Origin: Coturnix japonica
Lineage: Eukaryota; Chordata; Aves; Galliformes; Phasianidae
Reading direction: 5' to 3'
Length of the DNA: 64,000 nt
Assembly (NCBI RefSeq): GCF_001577835.2
Contig: NC_029527.1
Coordinates: forward strand, 6,664,094 to 6,728,093
The translations under genes and the position numbers were made by a program. Shown one piece after another: positions 37,401 through 47,835 of this stretch; the stretch's first letter is position 1; the number at the start of each line of letters is the position of its first letter. The notes under the pieces were generated by a model, which was not told the origin of the DNA, did no database searches, and worked only from the letters and a program-made list of their open reading frames with translations.

Positions 37401-40400
37401 GCACCCAGAGAAGAGAGCAAGGCCCTTTTTAGCTCCCACTCACACAGCTCCCTGAGCACCTGCTGTCCCCACGGGCTGCCTGATGACCATCCCCATCTCC
37501 CTGCAGGACTTCCACTACCGTCCCAAAGGCAGCGACACCTGCCTGCCTTGTGACTGCTACCCCGTGGGCTCCTCCTCACGCTCTTGTGACAAGGAGACTG
37601 GCCGGTGCCACTGCAAGCCTGGAGTCATCGGCCGCCAGTGCAACAGCTGTGACAGCCCCTTCGCCGAGGTGACACCCAGTGGCTGCAAGGGTGAGTGGGG
37701 AGGTGCCATGGCACCAGCATCACGGGGCTTGGTTTGAGCTGCCCACTGTGAGTGGTCCTTGGGATGTTTGTCTCTGCAGTGCTCTACAATGGATGTCCCA
37801 AAAGCCTGAAAGCAGGCGTGTGGTGGCCTCAGACCAAGTTTGGCTTCTCGGCCGTGGTGCTGTGTCCCAAAGGCTCCTTGGGTGAGTGAGGGGTGCCGTG
37901 GGGTTGGGAGAATCTCACTGTTGTGCAGGAGCTGTCGCAGCCCCAGCAAGGTCACCCTAAGCTGTCTCAGTCCCATTTAGCTGGTCTGGAGGGCTGGGAG
38001 GTAGAAAATGGAAAAGGAAGCACCAAACTGAGGGTGAGGTACAGGGCTGGGAGCCCCTGTAGGGTTGGTGCTGTCACCCAGCCTCCATCCCCAGCTTCTC
38101 TCTGTCAGCTCTCAGTTTCAGCCATGCTGGGGTTGGGCCTGACACTACAGCAGGGCACATGTGGCACCTGGTGCTGCGCAGCTGGGCCCCTTCTGAATGC
38201 TGCATGGGGAGCAGGCTGAGGCTTGGTGAGTGCCTTGGGTGCAAGTCACAGCCCCGCTTGGAGAAGGCGGTTCTGGGTGATGGCAGAGGTGTGAGCAGGG
38301 TGTGTGGGACTGCAGGGCAGTGCGAGCCCCAGGGGACGATACAAACCCTGTCCTTCTCCAGCCGTTCGCCCCGGGAAGAGGCAGGTTCGGCTCCTAACTG
38401 TTGTCGCTTCTCTCCCTGGTTCTCTCGCCATCCGTGCTCAGGTTTGAGGGGTGCAGGTAAGGTTGTTCCCTCCTCCTCCCTTCCCCGCTGTAAGGGCTGC
38501 ACCACATGGTTTTCCTTCCCCGCTTCCTGCCTGGCACCCTGCACACCCCTGCGCTTTTCCTGCTGCTTCTGGAGCTGCTGAGTGTCTCCTCAACGCTTTG
38601 CCTGGCCTCACCACTCCTACGCATTGCTTCCCTGCTCCCAGTGCACTAACAACTGAGCTGGCTGCAGCTGCATGCAGTCCCTGCTACCCACTGTCCTGCA
38701 GCATGGGCTCTGGGTGGCACGGAAGGTTGCTGTGCTCTGCTCCCTGGCTGGGACACGTGCTGGCTGTCCTGGCAGGCACTTGATTGCTCAGGCTGGGAGA
38801 GGAAGGAACTGCTGTGGGCCAGAAGGAGGGAGATGCTTGGTGTGAGAGAGCAAGGGCTGAACTGATGCACAAGCTCAGCACAAGGTCCTGCTATCTGGAT
38901 GGCAGGCAAGGTGCAGGCACCCCAGGGTCAGATCATGCCCAGGTCTACAGCTGAGCCAGGCTACAGATACCAGCACTGTCCTGTTCTGTGCTGGAGGGAA
39001 GGCCAGCAGCACAGGTGTTGCTTTGTTCTCTTCGCTCCCAGCTGCAGTGGCATTGGTCTCTGTGCTTATGCAGCTTGGGAGAGGGTGTTTGGGTTGGATA
39101 GCTGGGAGCTGAGGATAGTGATGAGCACTGGGCCTTGGGGTCTGCTGCAGGCTTCCTCAACCCTCCCTGGGCATGCTGCTGCCTTCTTCCCACCATGGGC
39201 CTGAGTGAGCTCCCCTGCCCTAGTGCTTTCCCCAGGAGGGTCTTGGGTACTGGGATCACCCCACTTCCTCTGTCTAATATCATGCATGGTGATGCTCCTG
39301 GTGTGAGTGGTACTTAACAGCTGATCCCTTGTCACTTTTGGTATCTCTGCTGCTGTCCAGCAGTGCTGGGGCCCCAGCCGGGGATTGGTACCCAGTGCTG
39401 GCTGCTGTACCCTCTGGGAGTGCACCACCATCTCCAGGGCAAGTTCACCTGCTGTTGCACTCCTTCTACACACATAGAAGGGCCTCAGCAGACATTGCAG
39501 GCTGCCAGCCAGGGAAAGCCTGGAGCCACCCGGGCTTCTGTAGGCTGGAATCAATTGTGCCCTAAGGACGGAGGCACAGCTCACCAAAAACTGGGGGCTT
39601 CCCCAGCTGGAGCCTTACCAGGTCACTCCCCCTTGCATTGCTGTGTGATGGTGTCTGGTGCTATGCAGGCTGTATGAGCCGTACTTAGAACCAAGCTCAT
39701 GGCAACAGCTCACAGAGGAGATGCAGACCAAAGGTGGAACAGCTGCAGTGATGCATGGCAGGAGGATGGCTCTGGGATGCTCCAGGCCCTCCCTGTTGCT
39801 TACCACTGCTGTTCTTCGGGAGTAACTGGTGCAGAGTTCTGCTGGGGGTTGCAGCTGGGGAGCTACATGTCCTGCACCCTCTGATTTGCTCTTCCTCCTG
39901 GTTTCAGGTGCAGCTGTCAGACACTGCGATGAGGAGAAGGGCTGGCTGGAGCCAGATCTCTTCAACTGTACTTCACCTGCCTTCAAGGAACTCTCCATGC
40001 TGGTAATCCCCCACCTTGGTTCTGCAGCCCTGATGGGGCAGGAGCTGGAGGAACTAGAGCTCACAACCAGGAGCTCAGCTCCCTATGGTTCTTAGTGTAG
40101 GAGAGGGCCTTGCAGTGGGACTTGCAGCACCCCACACCCCGGTCCTTTGGAGCTGTGATGCCCTCCAGGGAGGAACATGCTGATGAGTTAATCCTCTCTG
40201 TTCTTCCCTCTGGCAGCTGGAGGGCTTGGAGAGGAATGAGACTGAGCTCAACACGATTGAAGCCAAGAAGTTGGCCCATCGTCTCCGGGCTGTGACAGAT
40301 CACATGGACCACTACTTTGGTAACGATGTGCACATCACCTACCGCCTGCTGTCCCGCCTCATGGCGTTTGAAAGCCAGCAGCATGGCTTTGGCCTGACAG

Positions 40401-43400
40401 CCACGCAGGATGCCCACTTCAATGAGGTGAGAAACTACCACGCTTGTGCAGCAAACTGGGTAGAGGGCACAGTGCTAGCAGCCCATGAGTGGTCAGACTG
40501 CGTCCCAAGGGCTCACCCTGTGCTCTGCTGTCTCTCCCATGCAGAACCTGTTGCGTGCAGGCAGCTCTGTGCTGGCACCTGAGAACCGGGAGCACTGGGC
40601 CATGCTGCCACACAGTGAGCATGGCAGCGCCAGCCTGATGGAGCAGCTGCGGGACTACTCGGGCACACTGGCCAGCAACATGAAACTCACCTACCTCAAC
40701 CCTGTTGGTGTCGTCACCCCCAACATCAGTGAGTAGGAGCCAGCTGGTAGTAGGGCCTAGTGGGGTTGTGCAGAGCATGCTTCAATCGCCCTGTCCCGGA
40801 GGGGTAAACCCCTACAACAGGGCAAGGGTCTGGACTGGGGAGGAGCGCTGTGGATGCTTGAATCTCACATCATGCCCAAACATAGGAGACCTTTCCCTGT
40901 GGCTCCTGCAATCCTTTTGCCTTCATCACCCACCTGGAGTGTGTGCTGTCCAGATGGCTGCCTTAGAGCTGCCTCTCACTCCCTCATTCTTCCTCAGTGC
41001 TGAGCATTGACCGCATGGAGAACCACTCACACATCCGCCGGCGCTATCCTCGCTACCACAGCAGCCTCTTCCGTGGCCAGCCTGCCTGGGACCCTCACAC
41101 CCACGTTGTGCTGCCGCTGTCCGTTCTGAGCCCCCCAAAAGCTGAAGGTGAGCATCATTTGAGGAATGCTGCCTGCTGGCCTTGCATGTTCTTACCATCC
41201 CCTTCTGTGCCTCGGCAGTGCCCACGGTAGAGCCCACGGTGGCTGGGGGTGAAGGAAACTACACAGTGGAGAGCTCCTCTGCAAGGCAGGCACTGCCAGA
41301 GCCTGAGCCTGCTCTCACTGTCATCATCCTCATCATGTACCGCACACTGGGGGGGCTGCTTCCTGCACGCTACCAGGTGGATCGTCGCAGTGTCAGGTAT
41401 GTCCTCCACTTCACCCTCCATAAGCAATGGTCAGCCACAGTGTCTGTGCAATAGCCACAGTTTGGTTCCCATCCTGGTGGTCCTACAGTGCTCTGCCTGT
41501 TCCCTGCCGCAGCATTGCTATGCTCCATGTTTCCTGACCCTTTAGTGTGGGTTGGGCAGAACTGTTCCTTCCGAGATGTCAACACGGCACCTTGGGACAC
41601 CCCAGGGGGGGCTGCAGCCCCCAAGCACGGTGGTGGTAGAGCTTTGTTGCTCCTTGCAGGCTCCCCAAGAATCCTGTGATGAACTCCCCCATTGTGAGTG
41701 TGTCTGTGTTCAGAAATCATACCTTCCTGCGGGGGCCCCTGGACACCCCTCTCGTGCTGGAATTTCGCCTGCTGGAGACGGCCAACAGAAGCAAACCTCT
41801 CTGTGTCCAGTGGAACCACTCCAGCCCGTGAGTTGAACATAGCTAGGACCAGTTCTGCCCCACAAGCTGCTTGCTCTGAGCTGCTTTCCACAGACAGCTC
41901 CTAGCTCCCATGGTCTCCTGGGCTCTGAATGGACAGCACTTAGATGTAGGGGTTTTTACCCTCTTGCAGGGGATTAATTCCTGCTGGGAGGGCACAATGG
42001 AGTCCCATCAGGGCTCTGGTTCTGCTGTTTCAGCCATGAGAGTGCTGGTAGAAAAGCCTTGCCAATGGGCTGTCTGCAGTTCCCTCCACATACAACACAC
42101 TGTTTTCTCCCCTGAATTCTGTCTGCTTTTTGATGGCCACAGGACCAACCCATCAGGCTTCTGGACAGCCAGGGACTGTGATCTTGTGTACCGAAACACC
42201 ACGCACGTCCACTGCCAGTGCTCCCAGTTTGGCACCTTTGGGGTTTTGATGGACAGCTCACACCGAGAGGTAACCTCAGCCTGCAGGGCTGTGGGCAGTA
42301 GGGGGGTGTTGTTAGCCACCAGGATATGCAGCAACAGATTGTATGGGGCACAAAGGGAGTTTGAGAGCTTCGTGTGTCTCCCTGTAACACTGCCTTTTGC
42401 TTTTGTTTCTCTGCTGCTGCAGCAACTAGAAGGTGACCTGGAGACGCTGGCAATTGTCACCTACTCCTTGGTGTCTCTCTCCCTTGTGGCCCTGCTGCTG
42501 ACCTTCTCCTTTCTGACCTGCCTCAAAGGCCTCAAGTCCAACACACGAGGCATTCACTCCAACATATCGGTCACCCTCTTCTTCTCTGAGCTCTTGTTCC
42601 TCTTGGGCATCAACCGCACTGAAAACCAGGTCTGTAGGCTGCATACTATGGAGATTTGGGGAGAGGTGTGGCTGGTGCAGTTAATGTTGGCATGGCAGGA
42701 CCATCTCTGAATGGCTTTTGTCTCCCCAGTTTGTGTGTACAGTGATTGCCATCCTCCTGCACTACTTCTACATGAGTACCTTTGCGTGGATGTTCGTGGA
42801 GCAGCTCCACATCTACCGGATGCTGACTGAAGCCCGCAATGTCAACTTCGGTGCCATGCGTTTCTACTATGCCATCGGCTGGGGAGTGCCTGCCATCATC
42901 ACTGGTAAGAGCTGCTTGTCCCATGCCAAAAACACAAGTTCTCAGCAGCGTCCTGAGCCCCTGGTGTCACCCTGGTGGGGTGTGAGACCACAGCCAGCCA
43001 CTTGGGTTGTTCATGTGGTCCTAGAAGAGGGTGTGCAGGTGGTGAGGGGAGGGGAGCCATGTTGTCCAGCTGAAAACATGCGTCACAGGCTGTTGTCTTG
43101 TCTTTTGAGGACAACTGACCCCTCAGTGTGTGTCTGTATGGCTCCCTCAGTAGGCATGGAGCAACTGCTAGGTCTGGAGCTGTGCTCTCCCTTCTTTCCG
43201 CAGGGCTGGCTGTTGGCCTGGATCCTGAGGGCTACGGGAACCCTGACTTCTGCTGGATTTCCGTTCATGATAAGCTGGTCTGGAGTTTTGCAGGCCCCAT
43301 TACTGTCGTCATTGTGGTAAAACCCTGTCCTGTTTCACCTACAGCCTCCCTTCTCTGCACCACAGGCACTCACCCCTTCCCTGGCTGCCCACTGCCTGCC

Positions 43401-46400
43401 CCCTTTTCTGTACTCCTCCCTCTGTTAGAGCCCCTTTCTGTCCCTGCTGGCACCAGCCAAACCTGGGGGAGGCCAGGGCTTGGGTGTGAAAGGGCAAGGA
43501 GGGGAGCTTCATATGGGCCTGGTGGACCTGGAATCTGCTTACGCTCTGCACTGGGGATATCAGGTCAGAGCCAGCCCTTGGCATGGCTTCTAATCAGTGC
43601 CAACGCTTTCAGATGAATGGGGTGATGTTCCTGCTTGTGGCCAAGATGTCCTGTTCCCCAGGCCAAAAGGAGACTAAGAAGAAATCGGTTCTGTGAGTAT
43701 TAGTGGCCAAATTCCCAGCAGAGCTCCTGTGGCTCTTAGTTTTCAGCATTTTCAATGATCGTTCCTCCCTCTTCCACCATTGCGGAGTGCCATTCAGTGC
43801 ATCAGTGTCAGCCTTGCAGCCGCTCTCCTCTCCCACCTGGTGGCTGTGTTAACTGTTCCTGAAATTACCTATCTCCATGCTGCCCTGCCAGCCTGTCCCT
43901 CTTCCCCACCTGCCCTCACAGCCATCTCTCACATCTACTCATGTTGGCTCTCAGCACCTGCTGCTTCTCTTAAATGCTCCTTCTGAAACCGTTCCCCACT
44001 CGCCCTCCTCCCAGAGCTTGGCTCAGCTCCTCCCTGTGGCTCCAAATGATCCATGTCATTTGGGCCCTGTGTTTGCCACGTGTGCTCCAGAAGGGAAGGG
44101 GCTGCAGTCAGAACTGAGCAGCACTGCTGTGCTGAGGTGTTCCTGCAGCACTGCAGTGGGGCAGAATGGAGGGCTGGGCAGGAGGAGACCTTCCCCTCTG
44201 GATCTCTGTCTGCAAGCACTAAACTGTAGATTAACAACATGTGCTAACCTGTGTGTGTGTGTATGTGCCTGTCTGTCTCTCTCTCCCTCCAGCATGACGT
44301 TACGGAGCTCCTTTGTTCTGCTTCTAGTTATTAGCGCTACCTGGCTCTTTGGCCTCTTGGCTGTCAACAACAGTGTCCTGGCTTTCCACTACCTCTACAC
44401 TGTCCTCTGCAGCCTCCAGGTAATTGCCCAGCCTCCACCAGGACAGGCTCATGGGGCAAAAGTGCTTTCTGTGCCCCCATAACCGGCCTGAGAATTGCGG
44501 GGGGACTTTGCAGAGACTGTGAGCACCTTCAACAGGGGTGCAAGGGATGTGGAGCACCCAGGTACTGACCCTACTGGCTGCTCCAGGCCCTGTGTGTTGC
44601 AGCTGGGGAGAAGGTTGGCACCTGGCTTCCCCAAGGCTCCTTGCTGAAGATACTAATGCAGCTAATGGTGCTGCAGGGGACCCTGACAGCCACTCCTCCA
44701 GCATTGCTTGCCTCAGGGGACACCTTGGCTCCTCCTTCCTCTCTCATGACCACTGGCCTGGGGGGCTTGTGCTTATGCTAATAGCCCTCGGCTTCCATCC
44801 CCTCCTGTTTCTGCAGCAGAGTGCCAACCTGCTGTGAGGGGCTCTCCCTGCAGCTGTCATACTCACGGCTTCTCTCCCTGCAGGGCCTGGCTGTGCTGGT
44901 CCTCTTCTGTGTGCTGAATGAGGAGGTACAGGAGGCCTGGAAGCTGGCCTGCCTTGGCAAGAAGGGGCAGAACGAGGAGGCTGCTCGGAGTACGCAGGTT
45001 GGTGAGCACCTGGAGAGCTGGGGACTAGCTGCTTGTTGGGAGATGAGAGGATATCCCATCTTTACCGAGATGTGGGAGGGAAGGTCTTTCCTGTGCTGCA
45101 CCTCATTATGAGTCCGTGCCTCTCTCCCTGCTTCACCAGTGCCCCAATACCTACAACAACACAGCGCTGTTTGAGGAGAGCGGGCTCATCCGTATCACCC
45201 TGGGGGCTTCCACCATCTCATCAGTGAGCAGCGTGCGCTCTGCCCGCACACACTCCAGCCAGAGGGGATACCACAGGTAGGCAGCGGCGCAAGGTGCCAG
45301 GAGCACCCAGGCAGAGCTGAGGGTTTGTGCCAGTGTCACCACTTGGACCCTGTATCTTTCAGAGACAACATGACGGCACGTCAGGGCTCAGCTCTGGATC
45401 ACAGCCTGCTGGGTCATGCTGGCCCCACGGACATCGACGTGGCTATGTTCCACCGTGATGCTGGGGGAGGTAAGCACGTGGGTTAGGGTCTAACTCAGCT
45501 GAAGGTATTCCAAATTAGCTCTGTCTTAAATCATTCCCTGTGTAGGCTGTGACTGTATGGCTGTGTCCTCCCACTAGTGTTTGACTGAGACTCCCAAATA
45601 GGCTGCGAATAAGAGTCAGCAGCTTTGTCACTTAGCAGAGCCTCCTCCTGGACAGATGGGAATGGCATAACTAGTCTCCAGGGAGCTGAAAACGAAGCGG
45701 GCACGAATTATCCTTCCCATTTGCACTAATAAGCCTCACCCACTCTCTTTCCAAATATCACCCCAACACACGCCATGCCCATATACAGACCAGGACTCGG
45801 ACTCAGACAGTGACCTATCTCTGGATGAGGAACGCAGCCTCTCCATCCCATCATCAGAAAGTGAGGAGAATGTGCGCCTGCGAGGCCGCTTCCCACGCCA
45901 GTTCAAGCGTGCAGCGCACAGTGAGCGTCTGCTCACCAACCCCACAAACACTGCTCCCAAAGGCAAGTTCCGTGGGCTTTGGCAGGGGTCTGCTGTACCT
46001 TGGGGTGGCATGGGGGAAAGGCTGTGCCTTGCCATGGCTTTGTTACCCCTCACAGAAGAATTCTCTCCCTCTTCTCCGGCGGTGTGTCCTTCACCAGATG
46101 TGGATGGTAATGACCTTATGTCATACTGGCCGGCTTTGGGTGAGTGTGAAGTTCACCCCTGCTCCCTGCAGAAGTGGGGCTCTGAGCGGAAACTGGGGTT
46201 TGACATCAACAAGGACGCAGCCAACAACAATCAGCCAGACCTGGCCTTGACAAGCGGAGATGAGAACTCCCTCACCCAGACCCAACGGCAGAGAAAAGGT
46301 AACAGCCTGAGGGCAGCCTGGCCTGTCCCTGGTGTTTGTGGCTCTAAAGGCTCAGCATTGCATCTATTTTGTTATGTCCTTGGGGAGGTTTATCTCCCAC

Positions 46401-47835
46401 AGCTCATATGCTCTTTTCACTGCTCTGCAAAGATGTGACTTTTCTTTCTGTCCGACGTAGGGATTTTGAAGAACCGCCTCCAGTATCCTCCAGCTCTGCA
46501 GGGCTTGCCGTCCGTCGGCAGGATGACCAATGAGCTGACCTGGTACAAGACCTCCACACTGGGTCACAGGGCTGTCCCCGCTGCCTCCTATGGCAGGATC
46601 TACTCTGGGGCAGGCAGCCTCTCACAGCCAGCCAGCCGGTACTCGTCTCGAGAACAGCTCGACATGCTGATGAGGAGACAGATGTCCCGGGAGCAGCTGA
46701 GCAGGAACAACTCAGGAGAGTGTTTGGAAACAGTGCCCAGCCGGCACGGGTCCAGGGAGGAGCTGGACACTATCCCCAGCAGGCATGGGTCTACTGAACA
46801 CCTAGAGAATCTCCCCAGCAGACATGGGTCGAGAGAAAACTTGGATCTACTTGTTCCTAGGCCCAGTCAAAGAGGTCATGGGAACACGCTGCCTCGGAGG
46901 CAGGGCTCCAGAGACCACCTTGAAACTTTACCCTGCAGATTTGGGTCAAGAGAGCAGCTAGACTGTGGGCTGGTAAGAGAGGTCTCAAGAGAGTGGCTAA
47001 ATACATTGCCAAGTAGGCAAGGATCCAGAGACCGCATAGACAGATTGCCAAGTCGAGATACTTCTCGAGAACAATTGGATTTGCTTTCTAGAAGACAACT
47101 TTCAAGGGACCAGCTAGCGTCATCTAGACAAACTTCAAGAGAGCAGCTGGACTTTCTCTCCAGAAAATCTAATTCCAGAGAGCCTCTGGGTACTGTGCCT
47201 AGCAGGCAGCCTTCGCAGGAGAATCTGGGGAGTCTCTCTAGGAGACAGCTCTCTAGGGAAAGCCTGGAACCGCTCTCTAGGAGGCAGCCTTCTAGAGAGA
47301 ACCTGGAGACCATCCCCAGCAGACATCCTTCCACTGAACAGTTAGACATCCTATCTTCCATTCTTGCTTCTTTTAACACCTCTGTCCTGTCCTCGGTGCA
47401 ATCTTCCAGCACTCCTTCAGGCCCTCAGACCACTGCCAACCCTTCTGCCATGCAGACCTCGACACCCTCTGCAATGTGCCCCTCAACGCCCCACTCCAGT
47501 ACCTCTCACAGCATTTCGGAGCTGTCGCCAGACTCAGAGTAAGTGCATCCCTTCCTCGGCCATGTCTTGGGCACTGTCCATCTGCCTGGCTTCTTCCCTC
47601 AGGGGTTCATCTTGGAGGGGAGGGCCACATATCCCACTGGCACTGCTGCTATCCATCCCTGTTCCGTTCCCTCTTTCCTCTTCCCTGAACTCGGGGACTT
47701 GGAGACAGTAGCTTGGGTTTCTATCTTTATCTAGCATAGCCGGGAGGCAGTAGGGAGTGCAGCTGGAGGTGCTGTGTCTTAATGCTGCTTTTCTTTTCTC
47801 CGAGAAGAATAATGAGAAACGAAGGCCATTCCTGA
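25359..47835 (+). CDS. CELSR3: CELSR3 (Flamingo homolog), atypical cadherin adhesion GPCR, complete, 35 coding exons
   Basis: Neural planar-polarity receptor of the plasma membrane, needed in mammals for axon-tract formation. Exons: 25359-28428, 32124-32756, 33552-33774, 33898-34013, 34225-34313, 34527-34684, 34852-35015, 35172-35297, 35490-35659, 35757-35942, 36043-36153, 36340-36508, 36759-36900, 37085-37205, 37507-37690, 37780-37881, 39908-40002, 40217-40426, 40545-40728, 40998-41147, 41219-41396, 41660-41827, 42143-42269, 42423-42629, 42730-42904, 43204-43316, 43613-43692, 44293-44419, 44884-44997, 45140-45276, 45363-45469, 45789-45962, 46098-46298, 46461-47538, 47805-47835. Total is 9420 nt, 3139 aa (human about 3312). 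Order: signal peptide (1-40), nine cadherin repeats (about 105-1020), EGF repeats interleaved with two laminin-G domains (about 1170-1785), laminin-EGF (1785-1887), HRM and GAIN (1890-2290), seven TM segments (about 2293-2545), long tail. Start chosen because a hydrophobic signal peptide follows directly. Confidence 0.97.
29274..29286 (+). repeat. Poly-G run (13)
   Basis: Thirteen consecutive G in CELSR3 intron 1. A second run of 11 G follows at 29790-29800. Both are prone to sequencing error and could take part in G-quadruplexes. Confidence 0.85.
30080..30100 (+). promoter_or_regulatory. CELSR3: Canonical RE1/NRSE (REST binding) site in CELSR3 intron 1
   Basis: TTCAGCACC (30080-30088), two bases AC, then GGACAGCTCC (30091-30100). 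This equals the classical RE1 consensus except for one base in the right half (T for G). REST represses neuronal genes outside the nervous system, and CELSR3 is a neuron-enriched gene, so location and identity agree. Binding itself is inferred. Confidence 0.8.
37882..39907 (+). other. CELSR3: CELSR3 intron 16 (HRM region)
   Basis: The longest CELSR3 intron after the first (2.0 kb) in a gene whose other internal introns are mostly under 500 bases. Donor GTGAGTG, acceptor TGGTTTCAG. It contains a 15-nt in-frame microexon candidate at 38442-38456. Nothing else is recognised. Confidence 0.7.
38442..38456 (+). CDS. CELSR3: Candidate 15-nt in-frame CELSR3 microexon
   Basis: Flanked by a long pyrimidine tract ending TCCGTGCTCAG and by a perfect donor CAG|GTAAGG. 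Phase 1 in and out: the last G of exon 16 plus the 15 nt reads Gly-Leu-Arg-Gly-Ala-G, adding LRGAG between SLG and AAVRH without a stop. The TGC just before the acceptor AG resembles the UGC signal used by neural microexons that depend on SRRM4. Not in the mammalian protein I recall. Expression is unproven. Confidence 0.4.
42143..42269 (+). CDS. CELSR3: CELSR3 exon 23: GPS motif of the GAIN domain, degenerate at the cleavage site
   Basis: Encodes TARDCDLVYRNTTHVHC then QCSQFGTFGVLMD. The Cys pair and Trp (GFWTARDC) of the GPS are kept. The self-cleavage tripeptide, normally His-Leu/Ile-Thr/Ser, reads Gln-Phe-Gly. Human CELSR3 is also non-canonical here (Arg-Thr-Gly). The receptor is therefore predicted to stay as one chain; a Stachel peptide would not be released by autoproteolysis. 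Confidence 0.85.
44884..44997 (+). CDS. CELSR3: CELSR3 exon 29: end of TM7, with tandem donor
   Basis: Encodes the last TM segment (GLAVLVLFCVLNEEVQEAW) and the start of the tail. Frame conservation requires the donor CAG|GTTGGT at 44998. A better-looking donor, G|GTGAGC, starts 4 bases later at 45002. Using it would shift frame and stop 12 codons on, after VVPQYLQQHSAV. Confidence 0.8.
45789..45962 (+). CDS. CELSR3: CELSR3 exon 32 with GC donor
   Basis: Encodes the acidic run DQDSDSDSDLSLDEERSLS and on to TNTAPK. The exon must end AAAG|GCAAGT so that the split codon G|AT restores the conserved KDVDGND, which makes this a GC-AG intron. The donor otherwise matches the strong consensus (AAG|GCAAGT), as GC donors usually do. 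Confidence 0.88.
46461..47538 (+). CDS. CELSR3: CELSR3 exon 34: cytoplasmic tail with 13-residue tandem repeats
   Basis: A 1078-nt exon of the intracellular tail. After the conserved PAASYGRIYSGAGSLSQPAS comes a repeat array (46646-47355) with consensus SRExLxxLPSRxG, about 18 units in near-constant 13-residue register, for example SREELDTIPSRHG, STEHLENLPSRHG and SREWLNTLPSRQG. Then follow the conserved STEQLDILSSILASF and a Ser/Thr/Pro-rich end, HSISELSPDSE. The exon stops two bases into the Glu codon at donor GA|GTAAGT. The apparent TAA at 47540 lies inside this donor. Human keeps the flanks and a few decayed units. Confidence 0.93.
46646..47355 (+). repeat. CELSR3: 39-bp / 13-aa coding tandem repeat array in CELSR3 tail
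   Basis: Roughly 18 units of 39 bp within one exon. Most units begin TCnAGAGA or TCCCGGGA, coding Ser-Arg-Glu. Units are diverged at the DNA level (Arg is mostly AGA/AGG in the middle but CGN at the edges), so the array is old and held by selection on protein rather than freshly expanded. Confidence 0.88.
47805..47835 (+). CDS. CELSR3: CELSR3 last coding exon with NAGNAG acceptor
   Basis: Joins GA of exon 34 to A AGA ATA ATG AGA AAC GAA GGC CAT TCC TGA, giving SPDSE-R-IMRNEGHS-stop; human ends SPDSEVPRSEGHS, so the final EGHS supports the exon. The acceptor is a tandem GAGAAG after a pyrimidine tract. Choosing the second AG (exon from 47808) only drops one Arg. Confidence 0.88.

Noticed and set aside
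46140-46142. GTGAGT at the ALG/ECE boundary of CELSR3 exon 33 as a splice donor
   Set aside because: The conserved residues ALGECE read straight through it in frame and match the mammalian protein, so it is exonic.
47540-47542. TAA as the CELSR3 stop codon
   Set aside because: It lies within the donor GA|GTAAGT; splicing to 47805 gives the conserved EGHS end.
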